Shown: positions 1 to 6,133 of the stretch, piece after piece
Layout of the letters: every line of letters starts with the position of its first letter
Numbering within the stretch: the stretch's first letter is position 1
Assembly (NCBI GenBank): GCA_019313025.1
Contig: JAFDCA010000563.1
Coordinates: forward strand, 1 to 6,385
Length of the DNA stretch: 6,385 nt
Direction: 5' to 3'
Origin: Deltaproteobacteria bacterium
GTDB lineage: Bacteria; Desulfobacterota; Desulfobacteria; Desulfobacterales; UBA11574
Translations under genes and position numbers: made by a program
Notes under the pieces: model-generated
The model's database searches: none
Told to the model about the DNA's origin: nothing
The model's input: only the letters and a program-made list of their open reading frames with translations

Positions 1-217
1 TCATAATCATTTCGCTTTTTTGGTAAATCTCTTTCGGAGATCTGCAAATTGTTGCCCCGGCCTTTTCATAATCTTGATTATGAAAATCAGATCCATCACC
101 GGCGTCGATCTCAACGAAAACCTCATGTCCACGTTCCCGCATCTGTTCAACCCCTTCTGGTGTTACGGCCACCCGATGCTCTTTGCTTTTGATCTCTTTT
201 AGGACACCAATTCGCAT
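1..217 (-). CDS. ald: Alanine dehydrogenase, N-terminal part (runs off left edge)
   Basis: NAD-dependent alanine dehydrogenase interconverts L-alanine with pyruvate plus ammonia in the cytoplasm. Only the first 72 codons are in the window, so the gene is cut by the left edge and not broken. The translation opens MRIGVLKEIKSKEHRVAVTP, the typical start of the family, with Arg15 at the position known to contact pyruvate in characterised enzymes. It continues with GHEVFVEIDAGDGSDF and DYEKAGA, the conserved N-terminal Rossmann-like region. The catalytic lysine expected near residue 75 lies just beyond the edge. The ATG at 215-217 follows an excellent ribosome binding site (AAGGAGGAA at 221-229). 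The homologous NAD(P) transhydrogenase alpha subunit is the main alternative, but the KEIKxxExRVxxTP wording favours Ald. The gene is divergent from the permease gene at 419. Confidence 0.87.
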   Translation of the reverse strand, partial: MRIGVLKEIKSKEHRVAVTPEGVEQMRERGHEVFVEIDAGDGSDFHNQDYEKAGATICRSPKEIYQKSEMIM

Positions 218-220
218 ATT

Positions 221-229
221 TTCCTCCTT
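221..229 (-). promoter_or_regulatory. Ribosome binding site of ald
   Basis: On the minus strand this reads AAGGAGGAA, a near-perfect Shine-Dalgarno sequence a few bases before the ATG at 217. It fixes the start of the alanine dehydrogenase fragment. Confidence 0.8.
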
Positions 230-321
230 GTAACATGATAAATGAAGCTACTTTTCAATTTTTAACACATATACAATGCTTGTTTTTTCAGGGCTTGCAA
301 AAAAAATACCAAAAAATAGGT

Positions 322-349
322 TTGACATCAAACACATGTTTTTAGTAAT
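322..349 (+). promoter_or_regulatory. Candidate sigma-70 promoter for the EamA permease
   Basis: A perfect -35 hexamer TTGACA (322-327) is followed after 16 bp by AGTAAT (344-349), which matches the -10 consensus at four of six positions. It lies about 70 bp upstream of the GTG start at 419, in an AT-rich spacer. A second -10-like word, GATAAT at 377-382, has no good partner box. Sequence match only. Confidence 0.35.
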
Positions 350-418
350 GTTGCGATTTGCTTCAGTATTTTTTTGGATAATATCAATTTTCAACAATAA
401 ATCAACTCTCCACAAACT

Positions 419-1363
419 GTGACACCAAAAGAAACTGTCAAAAACTATCGATGGGGCTATCTTTATGTTGTTTTAGCCGCTTTAATGTGGGGTTTGTCGG
501 GATCATCCGCCAAATTTTTGTTTAACAGCGGCATTACCCCTTTTCAATTGGTACAGCTGCGGCTGACCATTTCAGCGGCCTTATTGTTTCTGTGCCTTTT
601 AATCCGTTTTTCTTCTTTACTCAAAATATCCCGTAAGGATATTTTGTATTTTATGCTGTTTGGTACCGTGGGAATGGCCGGTGTCCAATTCACCTACCTT
701 TTTACCATCAGCAAAATAAAGGTCGCGGCCGCCATTTTGCTTCAGTATTTGGCCCCGAGTTTTATTGCCCTGCATTCGGTTGTGTTTATGCGCGAAAAGC
801 TAAACCGCACAACACTCATCGCCCTTATCGGTGCTACTTTGGGGTGTTATCTGGTTGTGGGAGCTTACAATTTAACGATTCTCTCCATGAATATCGTGGG
901 AATCATCAGCGGCCTTTTATCGGCCTTAACCTTCGCCTGGTATGCAATTCACGGCGAATACGGCATGCGACGCTATAATCCCTGGACGGTCCTTTTTTAC
1001 GCGTTGTTTTTCGGTGCAATCGTCTGGAACATCCTGCACCCGCCTCTAGAAGCTTTCATGCACGCTTACTCACCGGTGCAATGGATATGGATTCTGTACA
1101 TCGGCGTATTGGGGACCCTCGTTCCTTTTGGTCTATATCTGGAGGGCATCAACCTCATCCGCTCCACCCGAGCCAGCATTACCGCAACCTTAGAACCGAT
1201 TACCGCCGGCATAATATCTTATATCTTTCTCCATGAAATCATGGAAATTCCGCAGATCACCGGTGGGGTCATCGTTATCGTATCCATCATATTACTTCAA
1301 TTGAAACAGGAACAGGACGATAAGGCACCGAGCATTATTCGTGCGAAACGCCAAACAGACTGA
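419..1363 (+). CDS. EamA-family (drug/metabolite transporter superfamily) permease
   Basis: This 314-residue inner-membrane protein has the ten-helix, two-repeat layout of the EamA/RhaT group. Predicted helices lie near residues 14-31, 39-62, 75-96, 102-121, 131-150, 157-176, 188-206, 221-241, 249-272 and 278-294. The two EamA repeats cover about 14-147 and 157-294, and the repeat-end motifs LLQYLAPSFIAL (107-118) and TATLEPITAG (255-264) are at equivalent places. Members export or import small metabolites, often amino acids, by secondary transport; the substrate cannot be read from the sequence. The C-terminal 20 residues are charged and probably cytoplasmic. The start is GTG at 419: it is the first possible start after an in-frame stop at 398-400, and the next ATG (485) would remove most of helix 1. 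No Shine-Dalgarno sequence is visible. The stop lies 12 bp from the convergent livF stop. Confidence 0.87.
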   Translation: MTPKETVKNYRWGYLYVVLAALMWGLSGSSAKFLFNSGITPFQLVQLRLTISAALLFLCLLIRFSSLLKISRKDILYFMLFGTVGMAGVQFTYLFTISKIKVAAAILLQYLAPSFIALHSVVFMREKLNRTTLIALIGATLGCYLVVGAYNLTILSMNIVGIISGLLSALTFAWYAIHGEYGMRRYNPWTVLFYALFFGAIVWNILHPPLEAFMHAYSPVQWIWILYIGVLGTLVPFGLYLEGINLIRSTRASITATLEPITAGIISYIFLHEIMEIPQITGGVIVIVSIILLQLKQEQDDKAPSIIRAKRQTD

Positions 1364-1375
1364 CCGAGATCTTCC

Positions 1376-2098
1376 CTACTCTCCCAGATACGCCTTTTTG
1401 ACCTTCTCGTTTTCTAAAAGCCTTGCAGCTCTGTCGGTCAAAACGATTCGGCCGGTTTCCATGACGAATCCTCTATTTGAAATACTCAGTGCCATGTGAG
1501 CATTTTGTTCCACCAAAAAAATGGTCACTCCCATTTTATTGATTTCCAGAATCGTCTCAAAGATTTTTTCCACCAGCTTGGGTGCCAGCCCCAGAGAGGG
1601 CTCATCCAGCAACAAAAGCTCCGGCCGGGACATGAGCGCACGACCGATGGCCAGCATCTGTTGCTCACCGCCGCTTAAGGTGCCGCCCAACTGGCGGGTC
1701 CGATCCTTTAATACCGGAAAAAGGCCGAATACCCATTCCATATCTTTTGCCACCTCAGCCTTGTCATTGCGTAAATAAGCCCCCATCTCCAGATTTTCCA
1801 GGGTTGTCATCCGGGGAAATATCTGTCGGCCTTCCGGTGTTTGGGAAATCCCTTTTGCCGCCACTTGTTCGGGACGCAGACGATGAATCGGATGACCTTT
1901 AAAACGGATCTCTCCCTGGGTCGCCCGCTGTACGCCAAATATGGTTAACAGGGTTGTGGATTTTCCGGCACCATTGGCACCGATCAAACAGACGATGTCT
2001 CCGGCCGGAATGTCGCAGGAAATCCCTTTCAAGGCATGGATATTGCCGTAATATGTGTGAACATCTTTAAGCACAAGAATCGGCTCTTTAACCGTCAT
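1376..2098 (-). CDS. livF: Branched-chain amino acid ABC transporter ATP-binding protein LivF
   Basis: Cytoplasmic ATPase of the LIV importer, paired with LivG. With the ATG at 2098 the product has 240 residues, close to the roughly 237 usual for LivF. Visible motifs are Walker A GANGAGKS (40-47), Q-loop Gln86 in QTPEGRQIFPRMT, ABC signature LSGGEQQ (141-147), Walker B LLLLDEP (161-167) and the switch position VEQN (196-199). In the last, Gln replaces the usual His; this is normal for LivF and separates it from LivG (VEHD). The protein ends NEKVKKAYLGE. The frame stays open to an ATG at 2134, which would add 12 residues and overlap livM by 32 bp. I prefer 2098 because GAGGA at 2107-2111 sits 8 nt upstream and the start then lies 4 nt after the livM stop. 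It is the last gene of the cluster and converges on the permease gene. Confidence 0.93.
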   Translation of the reverse strand: MTVKEPILVLKDVHTYYGNIHALKGISCDIPAGDIVCLIGANGAGKSTTLLTIFGVQRATQGEIRFKGHPIHRLRPEQVAAKGISQTPEGRQIFPRMTTLENLEMGAYLRNDKAEVAKDMEWVFGLFPVLKDRTRQLGGTLSGGEQQMLAIGRALMSRPELLLLDEPSLGLAPKLVEKIFETILEINKMGVTIFLVEQNAHMALSISNRGFVMETGRIVLTDRAARLLENEKVKKAYLGE

Positions 2099-2102
2099 TT
2101 TT

Positions 2103-3335
2103 TCAATCCTCGGGAGAAGATTCATCTGTTTCATGAAGTTCCCGCTTGCGTCGTGTTGCCGGAATCAGCCCCTCGGGTCGCAACACCATCATTGCAGCCA
2201 TTGCCAGACCGAATGCAAGCATTCGATAATCTTGAAACTCTCTGAAAACTTCCGGTACCGCAATCAGAACAATACCGGCCAGAATAACACCGGGGATGCT
2301 GCCCACTCCCCCAAGAACAACAATGCATAGTACAATACAAGATTCCATGAAAATGAAGAAATTGGGATTGGTGTAACTCAGTTTGGCCGCAAAGAACGCC
2401 CCGACCACCGATGCAAATGCGGCACCCATGGCGTAAGCCAACAGTTTCAACCAGGTGGTCGGCACACCGGACAACTCGGCCGCGACTTCGTCTTCCCGGA
2501 TAGCGACCCATGCCCGACCGATACGTGAATTGTCGAGCCTTCGAACACCGATGACCGTAAGCACCGCGATAATAAACATTAAGTAGTAAAGTGCGTGAAG
2601 AGACCTCAACGAATAAACCACCCACTCCAAACCGCTTTCGGTAAAGGCGGGATAGATCACCGTCGGTTTTGACATGCCAAGCAGACCGTTGGGGCCTTTG
2701 GTCAGTTTGTCCCAGTTGTTCAAAACCAGGCGAATGATCTCGCCAAACCCCATGGTGACGATGGCCAGATAGTCACCCCGCATCCTGAGCGTCGGATAAC
2801 CGATGATACAGCCGAAAATGGCCCCGATAACAATACCGATGGGCAGGGAAAGCCAAAAGGAAATTTCGAAGTGGAGGTTGAGCAAAGAGTAACTGTAAGC
2901 ACCCACGGCATAAAAGGCGATATATCCCAGGTCAAGCAGACCGGCGAGACCGACAACGATATTTAGCCCCAGCCCCAAGACGATATAAATCAGACAGGTA
3001 ATCCCCACGTCGATCATGTAGTTGTTTGCCAGCAAAGGATAGATCGCCACGGCAATCAGCAGCGCAAGGATGGCGTACTTGGTCGGCAGCTTGTAAAATT
3101 TTTCGAGCACCGTGTTTTTTAATGGTGAAAAGGTGGTCGCGGTTCTCTGGTACACGCCACTGCGTCGAACGGTCTTGTTCAACAGCCACAGCGCCAAAAT
3201 GCCGACAATTCCTCCCCATATGGTAAATGCTCGGACCGCCTCAAAGGTGCGGCCTGGAAATCCGACCATAGGCAAGATGAGAATGCCCAAAAACAGTGAG
3301 TAGATAATAAATTTTTTAAAATCGCTTTTGGCCAT
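2103..3335 (-). CDS. livM: Branched-chain amino acid ABC transporter permease LivM
   Basis: Inner-membrane permease that forms the translocation channel together with LivH. The 410-residue length is typical of the long LivM form (E. coli LivM is about 425). The N-terminus (1-85) has two extra helices near 8-27 and 36-52 and a polar linker. The conserved BPD_transp_2 domain starts near 87 and includes GLAGLLDLGYIAFYAVGAY (129-147), the LivM hallmark. The cytoplasmic ATPase-coupling loop is SRIGRAWVAIREDEVAAEL (270-288), followed by VLGGVGSIPG (340-349) and the closing LRPEGLIP (385-392). The tail (393-410) is charged and acidic at its end. The ATG at 3335 follows the livH stop by a single base (TAA-C-ATG). 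There is no strong Shine-Dalgarno sequence, so initiation probably depends on translational coupling with livH. The stop is 4 nt before livF. Confidence 0.95.
   Translation of the reverse strand: MAKSDFKKFIIYSLFLGILILPMVGFPGRTFEAVRAFTIWGGIVGILALWLLNKTVRRSGVYQRTATTFSPLKNTVLEKFYKLPTKYAILALLIAVAIYPLLANNYMIDVGITCLIYIVLGLGLNIVVGLAGLLDLGYIAFYAVGAYSYSLLNLHFEISFWLSLPIGIVIGAIFGCIIGYPTLRMRGDYLAIVTMGFGEIIRLVLNNWDKLTKGPNGLLGMSKPTVIYPAFTESGLEWVVYSLRSLHALYYLMFIIAVLTVIGVRRLDNSRIGRAWVAIREDEVAAELSGVPTTWLKLLAYAMGAAFASVVGAFFAAKLSYTNPNFFIFMESCIVLCIVVLGGVGSIPGVILAGIVLIAVPEVFREFQDYRMLAFGLAMAAMMVLRPEGLIPATRRKRELHETDESSPED
2107..2111 (-). promoter_or_regulatory. Ribosome binding site deciding the livF start
   Basis: The minus strand reads GAGGA, 8 nt before the ATG at 2098 and just upstream of the livM stop codon (2103-2105). 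It supports the shorter LivF and suggests that livF translation is coupled to livM. Confidence 0.55.
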
Positions 3336-3336
3336 G

Positions 3337-4257
3337 TTATACCCGGGTCTCGCTCACATGTTCACCTAAAATTCCGCTCGGTCTAAGGTAAAGTACCAAA
3401 ATTAATACGACAAATGTCGTTACATCTTTCCACTCACTGGGCAGAAACGCCGACCAAAGCACCTCCACCCCGCCGATGATCATTCCGCCGAGCACGGCAC
3501 CGGGGATGGATCCGATACCCCCCAAAATGGCTGCGGCAAAGGCTTTTATCATATAAATAAAGCCCATATCGAATCGGACAGACCCATAATACATGCCCAC
3601 CATGACGCCTGCCGCAGCACCTAGGGCAGGTCCAATCATAAACGTGACCCGGATGGTTCTGTCGATATCAATGCCCAGCATTCGGGCCATAGTCTGGTTT
3701 TGTGCTGTGGCCCGCATGGCCTTACCCAGCTTGCTCCAGTTGACGAACATGTTCAATGTCACCATCAGTAACAATGACAAAACAATAATAAAGACTTGTC
3801 CGTAAGTAATTCTGGCATCCAGAATCGAAAATCCCTTTAATCCAAAAATTGCCGGGTATGCCCTGTCAGACACCCCTTGACTGAGCATCATGCCGTTGGA
3901 CAAAAAAATCGACATTCCCAGGGCGCTCAGAATGGCGGCAAGGCGGGAGGCTTTGCGCAGGGGTTTGTAGGCCACATGCTCGATGGCCACCCCCAAAAAA
4001 GCCACATAGGCCATGGACATGCCGAAAACGAAAATTAAGGTTAAAACAAAGTGGGTTTCTACAAAACCAATCTGTTGCAGTGCAGCCAGAACAATGATTC
4101 CGATAAACGCTCCGGCAGTAAACAGCTCTCCGTGGGCAAAATTGATGAGTTCTATGATGCCGTAGACCATGGTGTAACCCAGGGCGATCAGAGAAAAAAT
4201 GCTCCCCAGGAAAATGGCATTGATCAACTGCTGAAGGATAAATGATGCATTATCCAC
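3337..4257 (-). CDS. livH: Branched-chain amino acid ABC transporter permease LivH
   Basis: Inner-membrane permease and partner of LivM. The 306 residues are the normal family length (about 290-310). The hallmark stretch is GYTMVYGIIELINFAHGELF (27-46). The coupling loop to the ATPase is SKLGKAMRATAQNQTMARML (175-194), followed by KAFAAAILGGIGSIPGAVLG (238-257) and the C-terminal LYLRPSGILG (289-298). About eight hydrophobic segments are evident. The start is GTG at 4255-4257, preceded at 9 nt by AAGGA (4267-4271). No ATG gives a full-length protein, since the next Met is residue 30, inside the conserved core. The gene lies 664 bp after livK, a gap containing a terminator and two large palindromes, but is almost fused to livM downstream. 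livH, livM and livF therefore look like one tightly coupled unit. Confidence 0.95.
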   Translation of the reverse strand: MDNASFILQQLINAIFLGSIFSLIALGYTMVYGIIELINFAHGELFTAGAFIGIIVLAALQQIGFVETHFVLTLIFVFGMSMAYVAFLGVAIEHVAYKPLRKASRLAAILSALGMSIFLSNGMMLSQGVSDRAYPAIFGLKGFSILDARITYGQVFIIVLSLLLMVTLNMFVNWSKLGKAMRATAQNQTMARMLGIDIDRTIRVTFMIGPALGAAAGVMVGMYYGSVRFDMGFIYMIKAFAAAILGGIGSIPGAVLGGMIIGGVEVLWSAFLPSEWKDVTTFVVLILVLYLRPSGILGEHVSETRV

Positions 4258-4266
4258 AGAATAAAA

Positions 4267-4271
4267 TCCTT
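4267..4271 (-). promoter_or_regulatory. Ribosome binding site supporting the GTG start of livH
   Basis: The minus strand reads AAGGA, 9 nt before the GTG at 4257. It supports the unusual start codon and shows that livH can be translated on its own, without coupling to livK. Confidence 0.6.
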
Positions 4272-4324
4272 ATCTTCTTCATCGCACTGGGTGTGATCAA
4301 TACAAGCATCGTAAAGCGTTTATT

Positions 4325-4340
4325 GAAAATGTATATTTTC
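4325..4340. repeat. 16-bp palindrome GAAAAT-GTAT-ATTTTC
   Basis: Two perfect 6-bp arms (4325-4330 and 4335-4340) flank a 4-bp centre, about 70 bp upstream of livH and immediately beside the end of the larger palindromic element. The size and symmetry would suit a dimeric repressor operator, but AT-rich palindromes also arise by chance. No partner copy is seen in the window. Confidence 0.35.
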
Positions 4341-4341
4341 T

Positions 4342-4545
4342 TGTTCACGTGGCGCGCTTTCCCGCTTCACTCCGGTGTCTGCGTGTCCGGTCATTTTAAT
4401 GGCTTGGCAGCGGTGGCATTCCTACCCCCTCCGCGTTCTCCCGCAAAAAGCATGCAGGAGCCGCGGTCGCCCCCACTGTCAAGCCATTGAAATGACGAAG
4501 CCACTCCGCCAATATCCTTACACGGGAAAGCACACCCCGTGAACA
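4342..4545. repeat. Element A: 204-bp palindromic (MITE/REP-like) element
   Basis: The two halves are imperfect reverse complements. Outer arms 4342-4364 and 4523-4545 match at 20 of 23 positions, beginning TGTTCACG on each strand. Inner arms 4391-4417 and 4469-4495 match at 23 of 27, and two of the differences still allow G-U pairs. The outer and inner arms are separated by 26 and 27 nt, so the layout is symmetrical. At the tip, CCGCG-tt-CTCC (4431-4441) can pair with GGAG-c-CGCGG (4457-4466) around a 15-nt loop. The element is more GC-rich than the neighbouring spacer. It encodes no transposase and has no obvious target duplication. A non-autonomous mobile element or a stable mRNA hairpin are the likely readings. 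Confidence 0.7.
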
Positions 4546-4561
4546 CATGCAGCACATGTGT
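4543..4561. repeat. Short hairpin ACACATG-CAGCA-CATGTGT
   Basis: Two perfect 7-bp arms (4543-4549 and 4555-4561) surround a 5-nt loop. The hairpin overlaps the last three bases of element A and lies between it and element B. It has no U-tract on either strand and so is not a terminator. It may be a boundary part of one of the two repeat elements. Confidence 0.4.
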
Positions 4562-4581
4562 ATGAGCGGAATGGAAATGAA

Positions 4582-4859
4582 TCGGGGTCGTGGAGTTTTT
4601 CTCTTAAATCCTTGAATATAGCGAAATGGGTGATCTTTTTTTAAATCGAATGCTGTTTGAGCGGCGTAGGGATCGTTAGAAAAAACAGGCGCACACCTAA
4701 ATTGTATCTTTAAAAGAATTTTTAAAAAATGCAGAGAACCTATTGATATTTCAAAGATCGTTTCCTGTTTTTTCTTTACGATCCCTTGCTGCGAGTTCAT
4801 GCGGTTTAAAAAAAGATTATCCATGGTGCGACTGTTTAGAAAAACTCCCTGACCCCTGA
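4582..4859. repeat. Element B: ~275-bp imperfect inverted repeat
   Basis: Three pairs of arms occur in mirrored order. Outer: 4582-4602 with 4838-4859 (GGGGTC near each tip, then GAGTTTTTCT; two mismatches and one gap). Middle: 4626-4652 with 4798-4824 (23 of 27 matching, including CTTTTTTTAAA). Inner: 4669-4689 with 4764-4785 (GGGATCGT and AAAAAACAGG shared; one mismatch and one gap). The central 74 bp (4690-4763) are AT-rich. The arms are separated by unequal spacers, as expected of an ageing element. A five-base word TGAAT occurs at both borders (4578-4582 and 4857-4861) and might be a target duplication, but this is weak. No coding capacity is convincing. Confidence 0.65.
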
Positions 4860-4869
4860 ATTAATTACG

Positions 4870-4910
4870 AAAAAAACAAGTGTGGACCAAAGGCCGACCT
4901 TGATCCACAC
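4870..4910 (-). terminator. Intrinsic (Rho-independent) terminator after livK
   Basis: On the minus strand, a 13-bp stem (one G-U pair, one bulge) runs from GTGTGGATCAAGG through a TCGG loop to CCTTTGGTCCACAC. It is followed by TTG and seven T residues. It starts about 11 nt after the livK stop codon and precedes the livH gene. The shape is canonical, so most livK transcripts should end here, with livHMF relying on read-through or its own promoter. Confidence 0.85.
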
Positions 4911-4921
4911 CATTGTCTCGT

Positions 4922-6055
4922 TTAGAAGTATTTTTCGGTCAGCGGATCCCAGTACGGCACGAACTTGCCGTCCTTGACGATCCAAATAATGTGAGCCAGT
5001 TTACGGTCACCTTTGTGATCAAACTTGATTTCTCCGGTAACCCCGTTCCACGTCGTGTTTCGAAGGGTGTCTACAACCTTGTCCGTGTCTGTGGTAGCGG
5101 CCTTTTTTATGGCTTCCAAAAGAATCATGGCCGCATCGTATGCATAATAGCCATAGGAGCCGATGGTGTCGACATTCCACATCTTTTTATAGGTTTCTTC
5201 AAAATCCATACGCTCCTGGGATTCCGGCGCCTTTGCAAATGTGAGAAACGTGCCTTCAGTAGCCTTGCCCCCCACTTCGATGAACTTGGGGTGATAAACC
5301 GCATCTTCTGTTAACAGTTTGGACTTAATACCCAAAGCCTTGGCCTGGCGTGCCATGAGTGAACCTTCGGGCTGGTATACGCCCATATAAATAACATCAG
5401 GGTTTAATTTTTTTAACTTGGTCAGTACGGCAGTAAAGTCTTTGTCCGCCGGGGTAATATGTTCCAACGCCACAATTTCAATTTTTTTATTGTGACCGAC
5501 AAACCTGGTGATATTCTCGGTGAGACCAACGGTGTAAGTTTGGCGGTCGTCAATCAAGGCAAGGGTTTTTATTTTGAGACCGTCTTCAAGAAACTTCACC
5601 GTGGACCACGCCTGAACATCATCACGGGGAGGCATTCGAAATATCTGTTTGAAACCGCGTCCGGTCACATCGGTATGGGTGGATGCCGGTGTAATCTGCA
5701 CGATGTTTGCTTCATTCAGCGGAACGGATGCCGGAATGGTGGCCGAAGAGCAGTAGGCGCCAACCACTCCGCTCACACCGCTGTTGATCAGCTTGTTGGC
5801 AGCCATGGTTGCCTTTCCGCCGTCGCAGGCACTGTCACCGGGTATAATTTCTATTTTGTCATACCCGGGAATACCGCCGGCCTTCTCAAATACTGCCACG
5901 GCGGTCTTGGCACCTTGAAGGATATCCGTACCATCCTGAGCATACGGTCCGGTCAGCGGGCTCAGGGTGCCGATTTTCAATGTCTTTGCCAAAGACATGC
6001 TGTGAAATCCTATTACCAAAAATAAACACAACACTAAAATTTTAAACTTTTTCAT
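4922..6055 (-). CDS. livK: Branched-chain amino acid ABC transporter substrate-binding protein (LivK/LivJ-like)
   Basis: Periplasmic binding protein (type 1 fold, Leu/Ile/Val-binding family) that delivers the amino acid to LivHM. The 377-residue precursor has a clear signal peptide: basic MKK, hydrophobic residues 6-18, and probable cleavage after SLA at 23. The mature part begins KTLKIGTLSPLTGPYAQDG. Cys77 and Cys102, 25 residues apart, match the conserved disulfide of E. coli LIV-binding protein. Ligand-site motifs are also recognisable: CSSATIPAS (102-110), PAST (123-126), Tyr227 in YMGVYQPEG and Glu250 in TEDAVY. The exact ligand (Leu/Ile/Val or another amino acid) cannot be decided. The ATG at 6055 follows AAGGAGGA at 6061-6068. 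It lies 78 bp after livG and has its own terminator downstream, which fits the need for excess binding protein. Confidence 0.94.
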   Translation of the reverse strand: MKKFKILVLCLFLVIGFHSMSLAKTLKIGTLSPLTGPYAQDGTDILQGAKTAVAVFEKAGGIPGYDKIEIIPGDSACDGGKATMAANKLINSGVSGVVGAYCSSATIPASVPLNEANIVQITPASTHTDVTGRGFKQIFRMPPRDDVQAWSTVKFLEDGLKIKTLALIDDRQTYTVGLTENITRFVGHNKKIEIVALEHITPADKDFTAVLTKLKKLNPDVIYMGVYQPEGSLMARQAKALGIKSKLLTEDAVYHPKFIEVGGKATEGTFLTFAKAPESQERMDFEETYKKMWNVDTIGSYGYYAYDAAMILLEAIKKAATTDTDKVVDTLRNTTWNGVTGEIKFDHKGDRKLAHIIWIVKDGKFVPYWDPLTEKYF

Positions 6056-6133
6056 TTTCTTCCTCCTTTTATGATCGTTGATAAAATGCTATCCACACCA
6101 AACTGTCCCCCCAAAAGGACATCCTCTTAAAAT
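6056..6133 (-). other. livG-livK spacer
   Basis: This 78-bp spacer contains the livK ribosome binding site and, on the minus strand, a small hairpin TGTCCTT-TTGG-GGGGACA with no U-tract, so it is not a terminator. TTTTAT and ATAAAA repeats just before the ribosome binding site could also pair. A weak box pair (TTGGGG, 17 bp, TAGCAT) could be a livK promoter, but the match is poor. livG and livK are most simply read as cotranscribed. Confidence 0.45.
6061..6068 (-). promoter_or_regulatory. Strong ribosome binding site of livK
   Basis: The minus strand reads AAGGAGGA a few bases before the ATG at 6055. It is one of the two strongest in the window, the other being that of ald, and fits a highly expressed binding protein. 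Confidence 0.8.

Larger units (their letters stand above)
218..418. other. Divergent AT-rich intergenic region
   Basis: This 201-bp spacer separates the divergent ald and permease genes and must contain the promoters of both. It is clearly more AT-rich than the flanking genes, with runs of A and T around 286-320 and 365-375. The only box pair I would point to on the plus strand is TTGACA at 322-327. On the minus strand no clear -35/-10 pair for ald stands out. I see no RNA gene, no long repeat and no convincing operator here. Confidence 0.6.
4258..4921. other. 664-bp livK-livH intergenic region, non-coding and rich in inverted repeats
   Basis: No recognisable gene lies here. Read in the direction of liv transcription it holds an intrinsic terminator (4910-4870), a large imperfect inverted repeat (4859-4582), a short hairpin (4561-4543), a second palindromic element (4545-4342), a 16-bp palindrome (4340-4325) and the livH ribosome binding site. 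Open frames on both strands run through the palindromes but have no ribosome binding site or family resemblance. A promoter for livHMF may be present between 4258 and 4345, but no clear box pair is visible. Confidence 0.75.

Noticed and set aside
1364..1375. Bidirectional terminator between the permease gene and livF
   Set aside because: The 12-bp gap and the adjoining gene ends show no stem followed by a T-tract on either strand.
2131..2625. 164-codon minus-strand open frame within livM
   Set aside because: It lies in a different frame of the livM coding region; LivM motifs are intact in the real frame.
4242..4490. 82-codon plus-strand open frame
   Set aside because: It starts antisense inside livH and reads through element A; there is no ribosome binding site or recognisable motif.
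4342..4545. Integron attC site or CRISPR-like structure for element A
   Set aside because: There is no GTTRRRY/RYYYAAC pair at the ends, no integrase, and no regularly spaced direct repeats.
4396..4824. 142-codon minus-strand open frame in the livK-livH gap
   Set aside because: It runs through most of both palindromic elements, has no Shine-Dalgarno before its ATG, resembles no family I know and has a composition dictated by the inverted repeats. It is most likely a chance frame in repeat DNA.
5459..6025. 188-codon plus-strand open frame antisense to livK
   Set aside because: livK is unmistakable on the other strand; this is a shadow frame with no family resemblance.
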